Part shown: in pieces, positions 41,915 to 50,047 of the stretch
Position numbering within the stretch: the stretch's first letter is position 1
Layout of the letters: each line of letters opens with the position of its first letter
Origin: CAZKAP01 sp964552195
GTDB lineage: Bacteria; Bacteroidota; Bacteroidia; Flavobacteriales; Flavobacteriaceae
DNA: 64,000 nucleotides
Direction of reading: 5' to 3'
Assembly: GCA_964552195.1 (NCBI GenBank)
Contig: CAZKFM010000004.1
Coordinates: 1 to 64,000 of the forward strand
Position numbers and translations under genes: made by a program
The notes under the pieces: model-generated
Databases searched by the model: none
Seen by the model: the letters and a program-made list of their open reading frames with translations, nothing else
Told to the model about the DNA's origin: nothing

Positions 41915-42439
41915 TTATTTATCGGATCGCGGATCGGTGGGTTGAGGGCCTCTGGGCTGAAGGTTGTTTCCTTCGCCGAAGTACCGGGCTACCTTCATGA
42001 ACTCCTCGGGTTTTCGAAATCCGGGAACGGGTGCATATACGTTCAGTTGTTCATTCATAAAAACCACGGTGGGGTATGACAACCGCCCATTCATCAAGGC
42101 GGCAGCAAGCTGATGATATCCCCTGCGTCCCCTGGGTACGTATTCGTACGTCTTTCCATTGAAGGTAACCGGTTCCTTTTGCTCACCGTCAAACTTGACC
42201 ATATAGAAACGTTCGGACATATAGGCCACAACCTCTGGATCGGAAAAGGTCACCTGATCCATTCTTTTGCACCACCCGCACCAATCGGTGTACACATCGA
42301 TAAAGAGTTTCTTGGGGTTGTCGTCGGTCCTCGCCCTCTTCAGTGCGGTTTCCATACTTAACCATTCTATTTCCTGGGCGCAAAGCGAGCCGGAAATTAG
42401 GAGGATACTTATGGCAATAAGGCCGATTCGGTGCTGCAT
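41915..42439 (-). CDS. Secreted thioredoxin-fold protein (DUF255/thioredoxin_7-like)
   Basis: An exported disulfide protein of 174 residues. The signal peptide ends SGSLCAQ. The active site is DVYTDWCGWCKRMDQ, a WCGWC variant typical of periplasmic thioredoxin_7 proteins. The cis-proline is in LSYPTVVFMN. A proline-rich polar tail closes the protein. It probably reduces or folds periplasmic proteins; the partner is unknown. It is convergent with guaB. Confidence 0.85.
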   Translation of the reverse strand: MQHRIGLIAISILLISGSLCAQEIEWLSMETALKRARTDDNPKKLFIDVYTDWCGWCKRMDQVTFSDPEVVAYMSERFYMVKFDGEQKEPVTFNGKTYEYVPRGRRGYHQLAAALMNGRLSYPTVVFMNEQLNVYAPVPGFRKPEEFMKVARYFGEGNNLQPRGPQPTDPRSDK

Positions 42440-42526
42440 AATCCGTAGAATTTTTTAGTGATCCACTCGTACTGGTCGTATAAATAAACGGATTACTTAC
42501 CTTTTTTTGTATGCAGCAGAAATAAA

Positions 42527-43771
42527 TCAGACTTCTTTAACACTCAGGGAACGGCGTATTTCTTTCGGGTCGAAGGCCACTTCGTTCCGGATCAGGTCTT
42601 CGAAAGTTTCCCGCTTCCTGATCAGGTAGCCGTGCCCTTCAGTCCATAAAACCTCTGCGGGACGGTAGCGTGAATTGTAGTTGCTGGCCATGCTGAAACA
42701 GTAGGCCCCTGCATTCGAGAATGCCAGGTAGTCCCCTTCCGAAATCTCTGCAATCCTCCGATTGCTGCCAAAAGTATCGGTCTCGCATATGTATCCGACC
42801 ACGGAGTAGAAACGTTCCCTGCCAGCGGGATTGGAGATATTGCGTATCTGGTGCTGGGAACCATAGAGCATGGGGCGGATCAAGTGGTTAAACCCACTGT
42901 CCACGCTCGCGAACACTGTGGAGGTGGTCTGCTTGACTACATTGACCCGGGTCACGAATTGCCCGGCTTCACTGACCAGGAATTTACCGGGCTCGAATAC
43001 CAGAGTCAGTTCCCTGCCGTATTCCCTGCAGAATTCGTTAAAACGATGAGTGAGCTTTTCCCCGAGCTCCTCTATGTCGGTTGCCAGGTCATTGGGGCCA
43101 TAGGGAACTTTAAAACCACTTCCAAAGTCAATGAACTCGAGTTCCCTGAATTCCCGGGCGGCATTAAACAGAATCTCCGCAGCGTGCAGGAAGACTTCGA
43201 TATCCAGAATGTCGCTACCGGTATGCATGTGAATGCCATTTACCGTCATCCCCGTCAGCTCAACGATACGTACCAGATGGGGGAGCTGATGTATGCTTAT
43301 ACCGAATTTGGAATCGATATGTCCTACGGATATTTTGCTGTTTCCCCCGGCCATGACATGAGGGTTGATGCGGACACAGACCGGAATATCCGGATAGGCG
43401 TGTCCAAACTGTTCCAGTACCGACAGGTTGTCTATGTTGATTTGAACGCCCATGCCGGCTGCTTCCTCGATTTCCCGCAGAGAGACCCCGTTAGGTGTAT
43501 AGATAATCTCCGAAGGTTCGAATCCCGCCCGGATTCCGAGCCGGACTTCTTGAATCGAAACGGTATCCAGGCCGCTGCCCAGCTCCCTCATCCACTGGAG
43601 TATGGCAGTATTGGAAAGTGCTTTGGCGGCAAAATTCAGCTTGAGAGAGCCCACTCCGCTAAAGGCGGATTCCAGTCTTCTGTACTGGCTGCGGATCACA
43701 TCCCCGTCATACACGTAAAGGGGAGCCCCGAAGGTATCGGTCAATATGCTGAGTTCTTTGTCTGAAATCAT
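42527..43771 (-). CDS. lysA: Diaminopimelate decarboxylase
   Basis: Converts meso-diaminopimelate to lysine, PLP dependent. The 414 residues form the fold III barrel plus beta domain. The PLP lysine is in LNFAAKALSN, where relatives have YAxKAN. The glycine loop is seen in FIDFGSGFKVPYG, HMHTGSDI follows the family's HxGSQ pattern, and the second substrate site is VGYICETDTFG with the conserved Cys-Glu. The gene is divergent from sucC with 199 bases between. No dap genes are nearby. Confidence 0.94.
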   Translation of the reverse strand: MISDKELSILTDTFGAPLYVYDGDVIRSQYRRLESAFSGVGSLKLNFAAKALSNTAILQWMRELGSGLDTVSIQEVRLGIRAGFEPSEIIYTPNGVSLREIEEAAGMGVQINIDNLSVLEQFGHAYPDIPVCVRINPHVMAGGNSKISVGHIDSKFGISIHQLPHLVRIVELTGMTVNGIHMHTGSDILDIEVFLHAAEILFNAAREFRELEFIDFGSGFKVPYGPNDLATDIEELGEKLTHRFNEFCREYGRELTLVFEPGKFLVSEAGQFVTRVNVVKQTTSTVFASVDSGFNHLIRPMLYGSQHQIRNISNPAGRERFYSVVGYICETDTFGSNRRIAEISEGDYLAFSNAGAYCFSMASNYNSRYRPAEVLWTEGHGYLIRKRETFEDLIRNEVAFDPKEIRRSLSVKEV

Positions 43772-43941
43772 TTCATCCGAATTAGGGTCCGCAAACTAAT
43801 GTTTTGGTGGAAAGGGATAACAATATTTGAATAAATACAACACATCTGCATTTTTTGTGAAATCTTATGAAGCGGAACCCGATATGCGGCAGGGACTTCC
43901 AAATAATCCCGGCCCCGGGCTTTTTTACCCCTTCTGTTTTC

Positions 43942-43949
43942 TATTTTTG
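43942..43949 (+). promoter_or_regulatory. -7 box TATTTTTG for sucC
   Basis: Exact TAnnTTTG match 21 bases before the sucC ATG at 43971. Confidence 0.6.
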
Positions 43950-43970
43950 CGGAACTAAATTAGTTTGAGC

Positions 43971-45170
43971 ATGAACCTGCATGAATATCAAGGAAAGGAA
44001 ATACTCGCCCAGTTTGGAGTCCGGGTACAACGTGGAATCCTGGCTACTACTCCCAAGGAGGCCGTTGATGCGGCCAAAAAGCTGACTCAGGAGACCGGAA
44101 CCGGATGGCATGTGATCAAGGCTCAGGTGCATGCAGGTGGTCGGGGCAAAGGTGGGGGTGTGAAACTCGCCAAGAACCTGAAAGAAGTGGAAGAGATTGC
44201 CGAAAGCATCATAGGAATGAACCTGATCACCCCTCAGACCTCGGCGGAAGGCAAAAAGGTACATCAGGTCCTGATCGCCGAGGACGTGTACTATCCTGGA
44301 GATTCGGAAACCAGTGAATTCTACATGTCCGTACTGCTCAATCGCGCCATTGCGCGAAATATGATCATGTATTCGACTGAGGGCGGCATGGATATCGAAG
44401 AGGTGGCCGAGAAAACTCCTCATCTGATTTATACTGAAGAGGTGGACCCGTCGGTAGGCCTGCTCCCATTCCAGGCGCGAAGAATAGCCTTTAATCTCGG
44501 GCTATCCGGGACAGCCTTCAAGGAAATGGTCAAATTCGTATCCGCCTTGTATAAGGCCTACGAGGAAAGCGATTCCAACCTTTTCGAGATCAACCCTGTA
44601 CTCAAGACCTCTGACGACAAAATACTGGCGGTAGATGCCAAGGTTACCATAGATGACAATGCCCTATACCGGAGGAAGGCTTATGCAGAAATGAGGGACC
44701 TGCGAGAGGAAAGTCCGATAGAAGTAGAGGCCAAGGCTTTGGGTCTGAATTATGTGGATCTAGACGGGAATGTGGGCTGTATGGTCAATGGAGCAGGTCT
44801 GGCCATGGCTACCATGGACCTGATTAAGATGGCTGGTGGCGAGCCGGCGAATTTTCTGGACGTAGGAGGTACCGCAGATGCCAAACGTGTGGAGGAGGCC
44901 TTCAGGATCATTCTTAAGGATTCTAATGTTAAGGCCATACTGATCAATATATTCGGAGGAATCGTTCGCTGCGACCGAGTTGCCAACGGGGTCGTGGATG
45001 CCTACCGCAATATGGGCGATCAGATACAGGTACCCATTATCGTTCGCCTACAGGGCACCAATGCGGAGGAGGCCAAGGATATCATTGACAATTCGGGACT
45101 CGCCGTGCATTCTGCCGTGCAGTTCAAGGAGGCTGCCGATAAGGTGAAGGAGCTGCTCGAAGGTATATAA
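43971..45170 (+). CDS. sucC: Succinate–CoA ligase (ADP-forming), beta subunit
   Basis: Part of the citric acid cycle enzyme that converts succinyl-CoA to succinate with nucleotide phosphorylation. The 399 residues begin MNLHEYQGKEILAQFGV, the usual start, so the ATG at 43971 is preferred over an upstream TTG. The ATP-grasp region shows VIKAQVHAGGRGKGGGVKL; FEINPVLKT and LNYVDLDGNVGCMVNGAGLAMATMD (in parts) mark the metal and CoA regions, and NIFGGIVRCDRVANG the C-terminal domain. The alpha subunit sucD does not follow; a terminator does. Confidence 0.95.
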   Translation: MNLHEYQGKEILAQFGVRVQRGILATTPKEAVDAAKKLTQETGTGWHVIKAQVHAGGRGKGGGVKLAKNLKEVEEIAESIIGMNLITPQTSAEGKKVHQVLIAEDVYYPGDSETSEFYMSVLLNRAIARNMIMYSTEGGMDIEEVAEKTPHLIYTEEVDPSVGLLPFQARRIAFNLGLSGTAFKEMVKFVSALYKAYEESDSNLFEINPVLKTSDDKILAVDAKVTIDDNALYRRKAYAEMRDLREESPIEVEAKALGLNYVDLDGNVGCMVNGAGLAMATMDLIKMAGGEPANFLDVGGTADAKRVEEAFRIILKDSNVKAILINIFGGIVRCDRVANGVVDAYRNMGDQIQVPIIVRLQGTNAEEAKDIIDNSGLAVHSAVQFKEAADKVKELLEGI

Positions 45171-45208
45171 CTAAGGACACCCATACTCGACCCAATCCGT
45201 AACGAACC

Positions 45209-45239
45209 AAAAAGCCGTCCTTGCAGGCGGTTTTTTTTA
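45209..45239 (+). terminator. Terminator after sucC
   Basis: An imperfect hairpin (AAAAAGCCG..CC paired with GG.CGGTTTTT) followed by eight T, 40 bases after the sucC stop. Confidence 0.75.
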
Positions 45240-45602
45240 TCTAACCATCGTTAAACAGAAATTTTATCTTGTCCCGTTTGCACCATGAAGGCATTCAGGA
45301 TATCTGTTAATATTTCAGGTATTTTCCTACGAAACGCTCATAAATACGAATGTCTCTCATTTGTAAGTCAATTCCTGTGAAACATTGACATTTTCCGGAT
45401 TCATCCCTGGGTATTCGCTTTGTTACAGCTGTATTAATTCTGAGTTAAATAAGATCGGATTTGAATTTTTTCATGATGAATAATTCTGTTCTTTGCAGCG
45501 TAAAAAGTAAATATATTTCAAAACAGGACCGTAATAATAGGCCTATTTTGTCAAATCAACAAAAAAGATAAAATCTTAAATCATCAATTAAAACACGAGA
45601 AA
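45240..45602. other. Long AT-rich leader/intergenic region with palindrome
   Basis: About 360 bases without a credible gene. Near its right end lies the perfect palindrome AATAGGCCTATT (45536-45547), directly joined to a near -7 sequence (CCTATTTTG). That combination suggests a regulated promoter for the gene at 45603 with a leader of about 50 bases. The rest shows no recognisable RNA fold. Confidence 0.35.
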
Positions 45603-46010
45603 ATGAAAAATGTTGCCCTTTTTGCACTGGTACTGTCCTGCTTCGCTACTGGAGTCGTACGTGCCTCTGTAGACCCGGTTAGACCTTCTGTAGTGAAGGT
45701 TGAAAAGAAAAAAGGTAAGGTGTCTCTGAAAGACATCATGGAAGCTAAAAGAGCCAGCCGACTGACGACCATGGACATGCAGATTACTGATCTGCTGCGT
45801 ATGCCCCGAACTGAAGTGATGGGCGATGCGGTTGTTAAGGTAAAGTTTGTGATCAATTCCGACAATCAGATTGTGGTCCTCGATGTCCAAAGTGACAAGA
45901 AGTGGGCGAGCACATTAGTCGAAGGTCGCCTGCACGGCCAGCAACTGCTCAATGTTCGTCCCGAGCAGAAGAAGCGTTACTACTACATGCCCGTTGTACT
46001 GCAGCGATAG
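45603..46010 (+). CDS. Secreted protein with TonB-C-like strand pattern, 135 aa
   Basis: An exported protein whose signal peptide MKNVALFALVLSCFATGVVRA is cleaved before SVDP. The mature part has a basic stretch (VEKKKGKVSLKDIMEAKRAS). Then comes MPRTEVMGDAVVKVKFVIN, DNQIVVLDVQSDKKW and GRLHGQQL, a pattern like the C-terminal domain of TonB-type energy transducers but without a membrane anchor. From memory, similar short proteins are common in Flavobacteriaceae and lack a known function. A terminator follows. Confidence 0.7.
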   Translation: MKNVALFALVLSCFATGVVRASVDPVRPSVVKVEKKKGKVSLKDIMEAKRASRLTTMDMQITDLLRMPRTEVMGDAVVKVKFVINSDNQIVVLDVQSDKKWASTLVEGRLHGQQLLNVRPEQKKRYYYMPVVLQR

Positions 46011-46030
46011 TTAGTTTCCTTAACCGTTTG

Positions 46031-46057
46031 AAAGCCCGATTTTTTCGGGCTTTTTTT
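46031..46057 (+). terminator. Terminator after the 135-aa secreted protein gene
   Basis: Arms AAAGCCCGA and TCGGGCTTT around a T-rich loop, continuing into a T run. Confidence 0.85.
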
Positions 46058-46117
46058 ATACCAAATGGCGAAGTATACTGTTATGTAGTTGTCCCAATTG
46101 CCTAACTTTAGTATGCT

Positions 46118-46519
46118 ATGAATTCGTATCAGGAAAAACTATCGATACTTTCCGAGCTGATCAATTTCGCAAGAATTGACAATCGCTTGAATAATAAGGA
46201 GTTGGACTTTCTCCGTGCCATCTCCCGGCGACTCGACGTGGACGAGAGTGTTTTCGAGTCTCTGGTCCGCTCGCCTTTACCCACACTAAAACTCCAATCC
46301 CTATCGGATCGACTGGTGCAGTTTCACCGACTGTTTATGTTGATGAATATCGATGAGGATCAGGATCCCAGTGAAGTTGAGGCGCTGTATAACTACGGGT
46401 TATCTATGGGATTGCCGGTTTCGGCCATTAGGCAGTTGCTAGAGGTTATGCATGAATACCCGGACCGCATCGTTCCGGCCGACGTTATCGTTCAGATCTT
46501 CCACGCTCACTACAACTAG
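46118..46519 (+). CDS. TerB-like helical protein, 133 aa
   Basis: A soluble, almost entirely helical protein. The pattern SILSELINFARIDNRLNNKELDFLRAI (in parts) and the acidic NIDEDQDPSEVEAL, ending with LGLP-type turn SMGLPVSAIRQLLEVM, resembles the TerB (tellurite resistance-like) domain, where acidic residues bind metal. The match is weak. TAACTTTA, one base off the -7 consensus, lies eight bases before the ATG, so the mRNA may be leaderless. The neighbours hsp20 and uvrB suggest only a possible stress link. Confidence 0.6.
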   Translation: MNSYQEKLSILSELINFARIDNRLNNKELDFLRAISRRLDVDESVFESLVRSPLPTLKLQSLSDRLVQFHRLFMLMNIDEDQDPSEVEALYNYGLSMGLPVSAIRQLLEVMHEYPDRIVPADVIVQIFHAHYN

Positions 46520-46546
46520 CCGACAAAAAGGCAGTTTTTTATACTG

Positions 46547-46560
46547 ATATGGCGCCATAT
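46547..46560. promoter_or_regulatory. 14-bp palindrome ATATGGCGCCATAT upstream of hsp20
   Basis: A perfect palindrome 66 bases before the hsp20 ATG and just after the end of the TerB-like gene. It is too short of a T run to be a terminator and is a candidate operator for hsp20. The binding protein is unknown. Confidence 0.4.
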
Positions 46561-46626
46561 TGGCAGTACTTTCCGCTTGGTACACCCTTTGCCCTATACA
46601 GAGTGTAATCAAAAAAGGTTAACATC

Positions 46627-47055
46627 ATGACTTTAGTACAACGCAATCAGCTAATGTTCCCATCCATTGTGAACGATTTACTGGGCCCCGACTGGTTCGG
46701 AGGGACCAACTGGACTTCACGGACTACAGCGCCCGCTGTTAATGTAAAGGAAACCGAGACCGATTTTATGCTGGAACTCGTAGTCCCGGGCTTCAATAAG
46801 GAGGAGATCGAGATCGAGGTCGATAAGAATTTGTTGAGGCTCTCTGCCCGCCATGAAGAAGAGAAGAAGGAAGAGAACGAGCGATACACCCGCAGGGAAT
46901 TCTCCATGAATTCATTTGAAAGGACCTTCCAGCTTCCGGAAACCATAGACGAAAATGCAATTGAGGCCGATTACAAGAAAGGCATCCTGCACATCAGACT
47001 TCCTAAAAGAGAAGAAAACCTCCCTAAACCCAAGAGGTTGATTAGTCTGAAGTAA
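46627..47055 (+). CDS. Small heat shock protein, Hsp20 family
   Basis: An ATP-independent holdase of 142 residues. The alpha-crystallin domain spans about residues 36-140: APAVNVKETETDFMLELVVPGFNKEEIEIEV (in parts), RREFSMNSFERTFQLPE, the loop ENAIEADYKKGILHIRLPK, and the tail. The C-terminal I-x-I-like anchoring motif is not clear. No exact -7 box was found upstream, so it may use an alternative sigma factor or be controlled through the palindrome at 46547-46560. Confidence 0.92.
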   Translation: MTLVQRNQLMFPSIVNDLLGPDWFGGTNWTSRTTAPAVNVKETETDFMLELVVPGFNKEEIEIEVDKNLLRLSARHEEEKKEENERYTRREFSMNSFERTFQLPETIDENAIEADYKKGILHIRLPKREENLPKPKRLISLK

Positions 47056-47086
47056 CGTATAGAGTTAGGGTTGTTGAGTTGATTGA

Positions 47087-47123
47087 GGCGCCGTTTCCAG
47101 CAGGAGGCGGCGTCTTATTTTTT
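47087..47123 (+). terminator. Terminator of hsp20 reaching into the uvrB stop
   Basis: A 12-bp stem (GGCGCCGTTTCC with GGAGGCGGCGTC, including GU pairs) and a four-base loop are followed by TTATTTTTT. The T run covers the last codons and stop of convergent uvrB (47115-47117). Confidence 0.75.
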
Positions 47124-49124
47124 CTGGAGTTCCTGCAGTGCTTTAATCTCATCCCGAAGCGCGGCGGCTTCCATAAAGTTAAGTTCTTTGGCGGCCGATT
47201 CCATTTCCTTTCGCTTAGAACGGATCAGTTTATCGATCTGTTCGGGCGTCATGTAGTTCGGATCGGGTTCTCGGGTCCCCTTGCTTTGTTGAGCGGCTTC
47301 CTTTTTGAGTTGTTCCACTTTGCGATCGAGGCGGGTGACCAGAGAATTTTCGATCTTCTTTTCCAGTGCCCTGGGCACTACGCCGTTCTTCTCATTATAT
47401 TCTTTTTGCTTAGCCCGTCGGTAGTTGGTTTCGTCCAGAGTCTTCTTCATGCTGTCGGTACTGGTATCGGCATACATGATGGCCTTTCCGTTGAGGTGGC
47501 GGGCTGCTCGTCCGACGGTTTGGGTAAGCGAGCGGTTACTGCGAAGAAAACCTTCGTTGTCTGCATCCAGTATGGCGACGAGCGAGACCTCGGGAAGGTC
47601 CAGCCCCTCACGAAGCAAATTAACTCCGATGAGTACATCGAACAGGCCATTGCGCAGGTCCTGCATGATTTCCACACGCTCCAGCGTATCCACATCACTA
47701 TGGATGTATCGACAGCGCACGCCGATGCGCGTCAGGTATTTGGTCAATTCCTCAGCCATTCGTTTGGTCAGGGTGGTGACCAGGGTTCGTTCGTCCTTTT
47801 CTACCCTCAAGCGGATTTCCTCGATCAGGTCATCTACCTGGTTCTTGCTCGGGCGTACTTCGATTACAGGATCCAGTAGTCCGGTGGGCCGGATAAGTTG
47901 TTCGACTATGATACCCTCGCTGAGTTCCAGCTCGTGATCGGCCGGCGTCGCACTCACATAGATCACTTGATTTTGCAAAGCCGAGAATTCCTCGAATTTC
48001 AGGGGACGGTTGTCCAGGGCTGCGGGAAGCCTGAAGCCATACTCCACCAGGTTTTCCTTGCGCGAGCGGTCTCCACCGTACATGGCGTGTACCTGAGGAA
48101 TGGTCACATGGCTCTCGTCGATCAACATCAGATAGTCATCCGGGAAGTAATCGAGCAGGCAGAACGGCCGAGTGCCGGGAGAGCGGCCGTCCAGATAGCG
48201 GGAATAGTTTTCAATACCGGAACAATAACCCAGTTCGCGCATCATTTCCAGATCGAAATTCGTCCGCTCTTCCAGTCGCTTGGCCTCCAGGGGCCTTCCC
48301 AGCTGACTGAAGTATTCTACCTGCTTGACCAGATCGTCCTGAATCAGGCGGATGGCGTCGTTCATGATATCCTTGGAGGTAACGAATATGTTGGCCGGGT
48401 AGATCGTCAGGGTGTCGAATTCCGAACGTATGCTGTTGTCCTTGGGGTCGAAAGACTCTATGAGTTCGATCTCATCTCCGAAGAAGTGGATGCGATAGGC
48501 CTGATCGGCATAGCCTGGAAATACATCGAGGACGTCCCCTTTGATCCGGAAGCTTCCGTTGCTGAATTCGGCTGTGGTTCTCGCGTAAAGGGCCTGAACC
48601 AGCTGTTGCATGATCTTCGTTCGGGAAATCCGCTGGTCCTTGTGAACACGAATGACGTTTTTCTTGAATTCCACAGGGTTTCCGATGCCATAGAGGCAAG
48701 AAACCGAGGCAACCACCAGTACGTCCCTCCTGCCGGAAAGGAGGGAGGAAGTCGTGCTCAGCCTGAGCTTCTCTATGTCTTCGTTGATGGAGAGGTCTTT
48801 TTCGATATACGTGCCGCTGCTGGGGATATAGGCTTCGGGCTGGTAGTAGTCGTAGTAGGATACGAAGTATTCCACCGCATTTTTAGGAAAGAACTGCTTG
48901 AATTCGCTGTACAGCTGAGCGGCCAGAGTCTTGTTGTGGGCCAGTACCAGCGTCGGTCGCTGAACCTCGGCTACCACATTGGCCATGGTAAAGGTCTTAC
49001 CCGAGCCTGTGACTCCCAGTAAGGTCTGGTGTTCCACGCCCTCTCTAATACCCTTGGAGAGCTGCTCTATGGCTTGAGGCTGATCGCCTGTGGGCGAAAA
49101 ATTGGATACAACTTCGAACTTCAT
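47115..49124 (-). CDS. uvrB: Excinuclease ABC subunit B
   Basis: The DNA damage-verifying helicase-like subunit of nucleotide excision repair, 669 residues. Walker A GVTGSGKTFT (about 38-47), the beta-hairpin YYDYYQPEAYIPSSGTYIEKD (in parts), the DEAD-type motif LIDESHVTIPQ, motif NLLREGLDLPEVSLVAI and QTVGRAARHLNG are all present. The C-terminal UVR motif lies near 630-665. An exact -7 box ends four bases before the ATG, implying a leaderless mRNA. Confidence 0.97.
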   Translation of the reverse strand: MKFEVVSNFSPTGDQPQAIEQLSKGIREGVEHQTLLGVTGSGKTFTMANVVAEVQRPTLVLAHNKTLAAQLYSEFKQFFPKNAVEYFVSYYDYYQPEAYIPSSGTYIEKDLSINEDIEKLRLSTTSSLLSGRRDVLVVASVSCLYGIGNPVEFKKNVIRVHKDQRISRTKIMQQLVQALYARTTAEFSNGSFRIKGDVLDVFPGYADQAYRIHFFGDEIELIESFDPKDNSIRSEFDTLTIYPANIFVTSKDIMNDAIRLIQDDLVKQVEYFSQLGRPLEAKRLEERTNFDLEMMRELGYCSGIENYSRYLDGRSPGTRPFCLLDYFPDDYLMLIDESHVTIPQVHAMYGGDRSRKENLVEYGFRLPAALDNRPLKFEEFSALQNQVIYVSATPADHELELSEGIIVEQLIRPTGLLDPVIEVRPSKNQVDDLIEEIRLRVEKDERTLVTTLTKRMAEELTKYLTRIGVRCRYIHSDVDTLERVEIMQDLRNGLFDVLIGVNLLREGLDLPEVSLVAILDADNEGFLRSNRSLTQTVGRAARHLNGKAIMYADTSTDSMKKTLDETNYRRAKQKEYNEKNGVVPRALEKKIENSLVTRLDRKVEQLKKEAAQQSKGTREPDPNYMTPEQIDKLIRSKRKEMESAAKELNFMEAAALRDEIKALQELQKK

Positions 49125-49128
49125 CCGG

Positions 49129-49136
49129 CAAAATTA
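49129..49136 (-). promoter_or_regulatory. -7 box TAATTTTG for uvrB, leaderless start
   Basis: Exact TAnnTTTG match on the minus strand, four bases before the uvrB ATG. No LexA-like box is evident around it. Confidence 0.62.
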
Positions 49137-49194
49137 GGCAACTGCCGGTGAATTCGAAGCCGGGTCTGACGGATAACCAGGCTCGTATTATGAG

Positions 49195-50034
49195 CTACAG
49201 GTCCCTCGCCTTGAGTATCCGGTACGAAGCCCAGATAAAGATGGCAATCCAGACGCAGGCAATCAGGATTTCGTACCAGTGTACCCGGTAGTCCAGGGTA
49301 AAGGTTTCCCCGACCTGACTGGCAACGGCTTGCACCGCATTAAGCCGGGTGAACGGTTCCTCGATCAGCCGCGATCCGGATTCGAGTGGGAAGAAGCCTT
49401 TTATTCTTCCGGCCAGTGCCCAGTCCCTGCCCAGCACATATCTGCCCAACAGACCGAAAGAAATCTGCTCGAGTATGGACCACAAAAACAGGAATCCCAG
49501 GGCAAAGGCCGATTTGCGAACCAGTATGCCCAGGAAGAGGCAGAAGCTGAAAAACAGGGTCAGTTTCAGGAAAAAGGCCGGGATGAAGTCCAGTTGCGAA
49601 AAGATGATCGAGGCCTCAGTATAGTCGGAATAAATCAGGCCGAGTACAAGAGACACCACCACCACAAAAATAGTGGAGGCCAGGGACATGCTCAGAACTG
49701 TGATGAATTTTGAGGCGACAAATTCCTCCTTGGACAAGCCATCAATGAGGTTCTGCTTGATAGTCTTATAGCTGTATTCGTTGGCCATCATGGAGACCAC
49801 TACCACGGCCAGGAAGATCTTCAGCAGGGAGGTCATGAAGGTGTTCAGGTGCCAGATGTAAGGAAAATTGAAGATTCCCATTTCGGCCAGGTGAAATTCA
49901 ACCGGCCCGATATCGAATTTGACTGCAGCCAGAAGCGCCGTACTGCAAAGAAGGGCGAAATAGGCTATGATGAGGATGCGGCTCGAGCGGCTGTTCCAGA
50001 GCTTGATCCATTCTATTTGAAAAAGGCGAATCAT
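49195..50034 (-). CDS. ABC-2 type transporter permease
   Basis: The membrane subunit of a second ABC-2 exporter, 279 residues with six hydrophobic helices (first at about 20-38, last near 252-272) and a large loop between the first two. ANEYSYKTIKQNLIDGLSKEEFVASKFI is the amphipathic coupling region typical of ABC-2 permeases of the bacitracin/lantibiotic-immunity type. It lies 13 bases after its ATPase gene. The substrate is unknown. Confidence 0.85.
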   Translation of the reverse strand: MIRLFQIEWIKLWNSRSSRILIIAYFALLCSTALLAAVKFDIGPVEFHLAEMGIFNFPYIWHLNTFMTSLLKIFLAVVVVSMMANEYSYKTIKQNLIDGLSKEEFVASKFITVLSMSLASTIFVVVVSLVLGLIYSDYTEASIIFSQLDFIPAFFLKLTLFFSFCLFLGILVRKSAFALGFLFLWSILEQISFGLLGRYVLGRDWALAGRIKGFFPLESGSRLIEEPFTRLNAVQAVASQVGETFTLDYRVHWYEILIACVWIAIFIWASYRILKARDL

Positions 50035-50047
50035 AAAGAGGGGGTGT

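Noticed and set aside
42851..43765. 304-codon plus-strand frame
   Set aside because: Antisense to lysA, whose PLP and substrate motifs are intact.
47079..49022. Plus-strand frames of 170-374 codons
   Set aside because: Antisense to uvrB, which has all its motifs; low complexity and no start signals.
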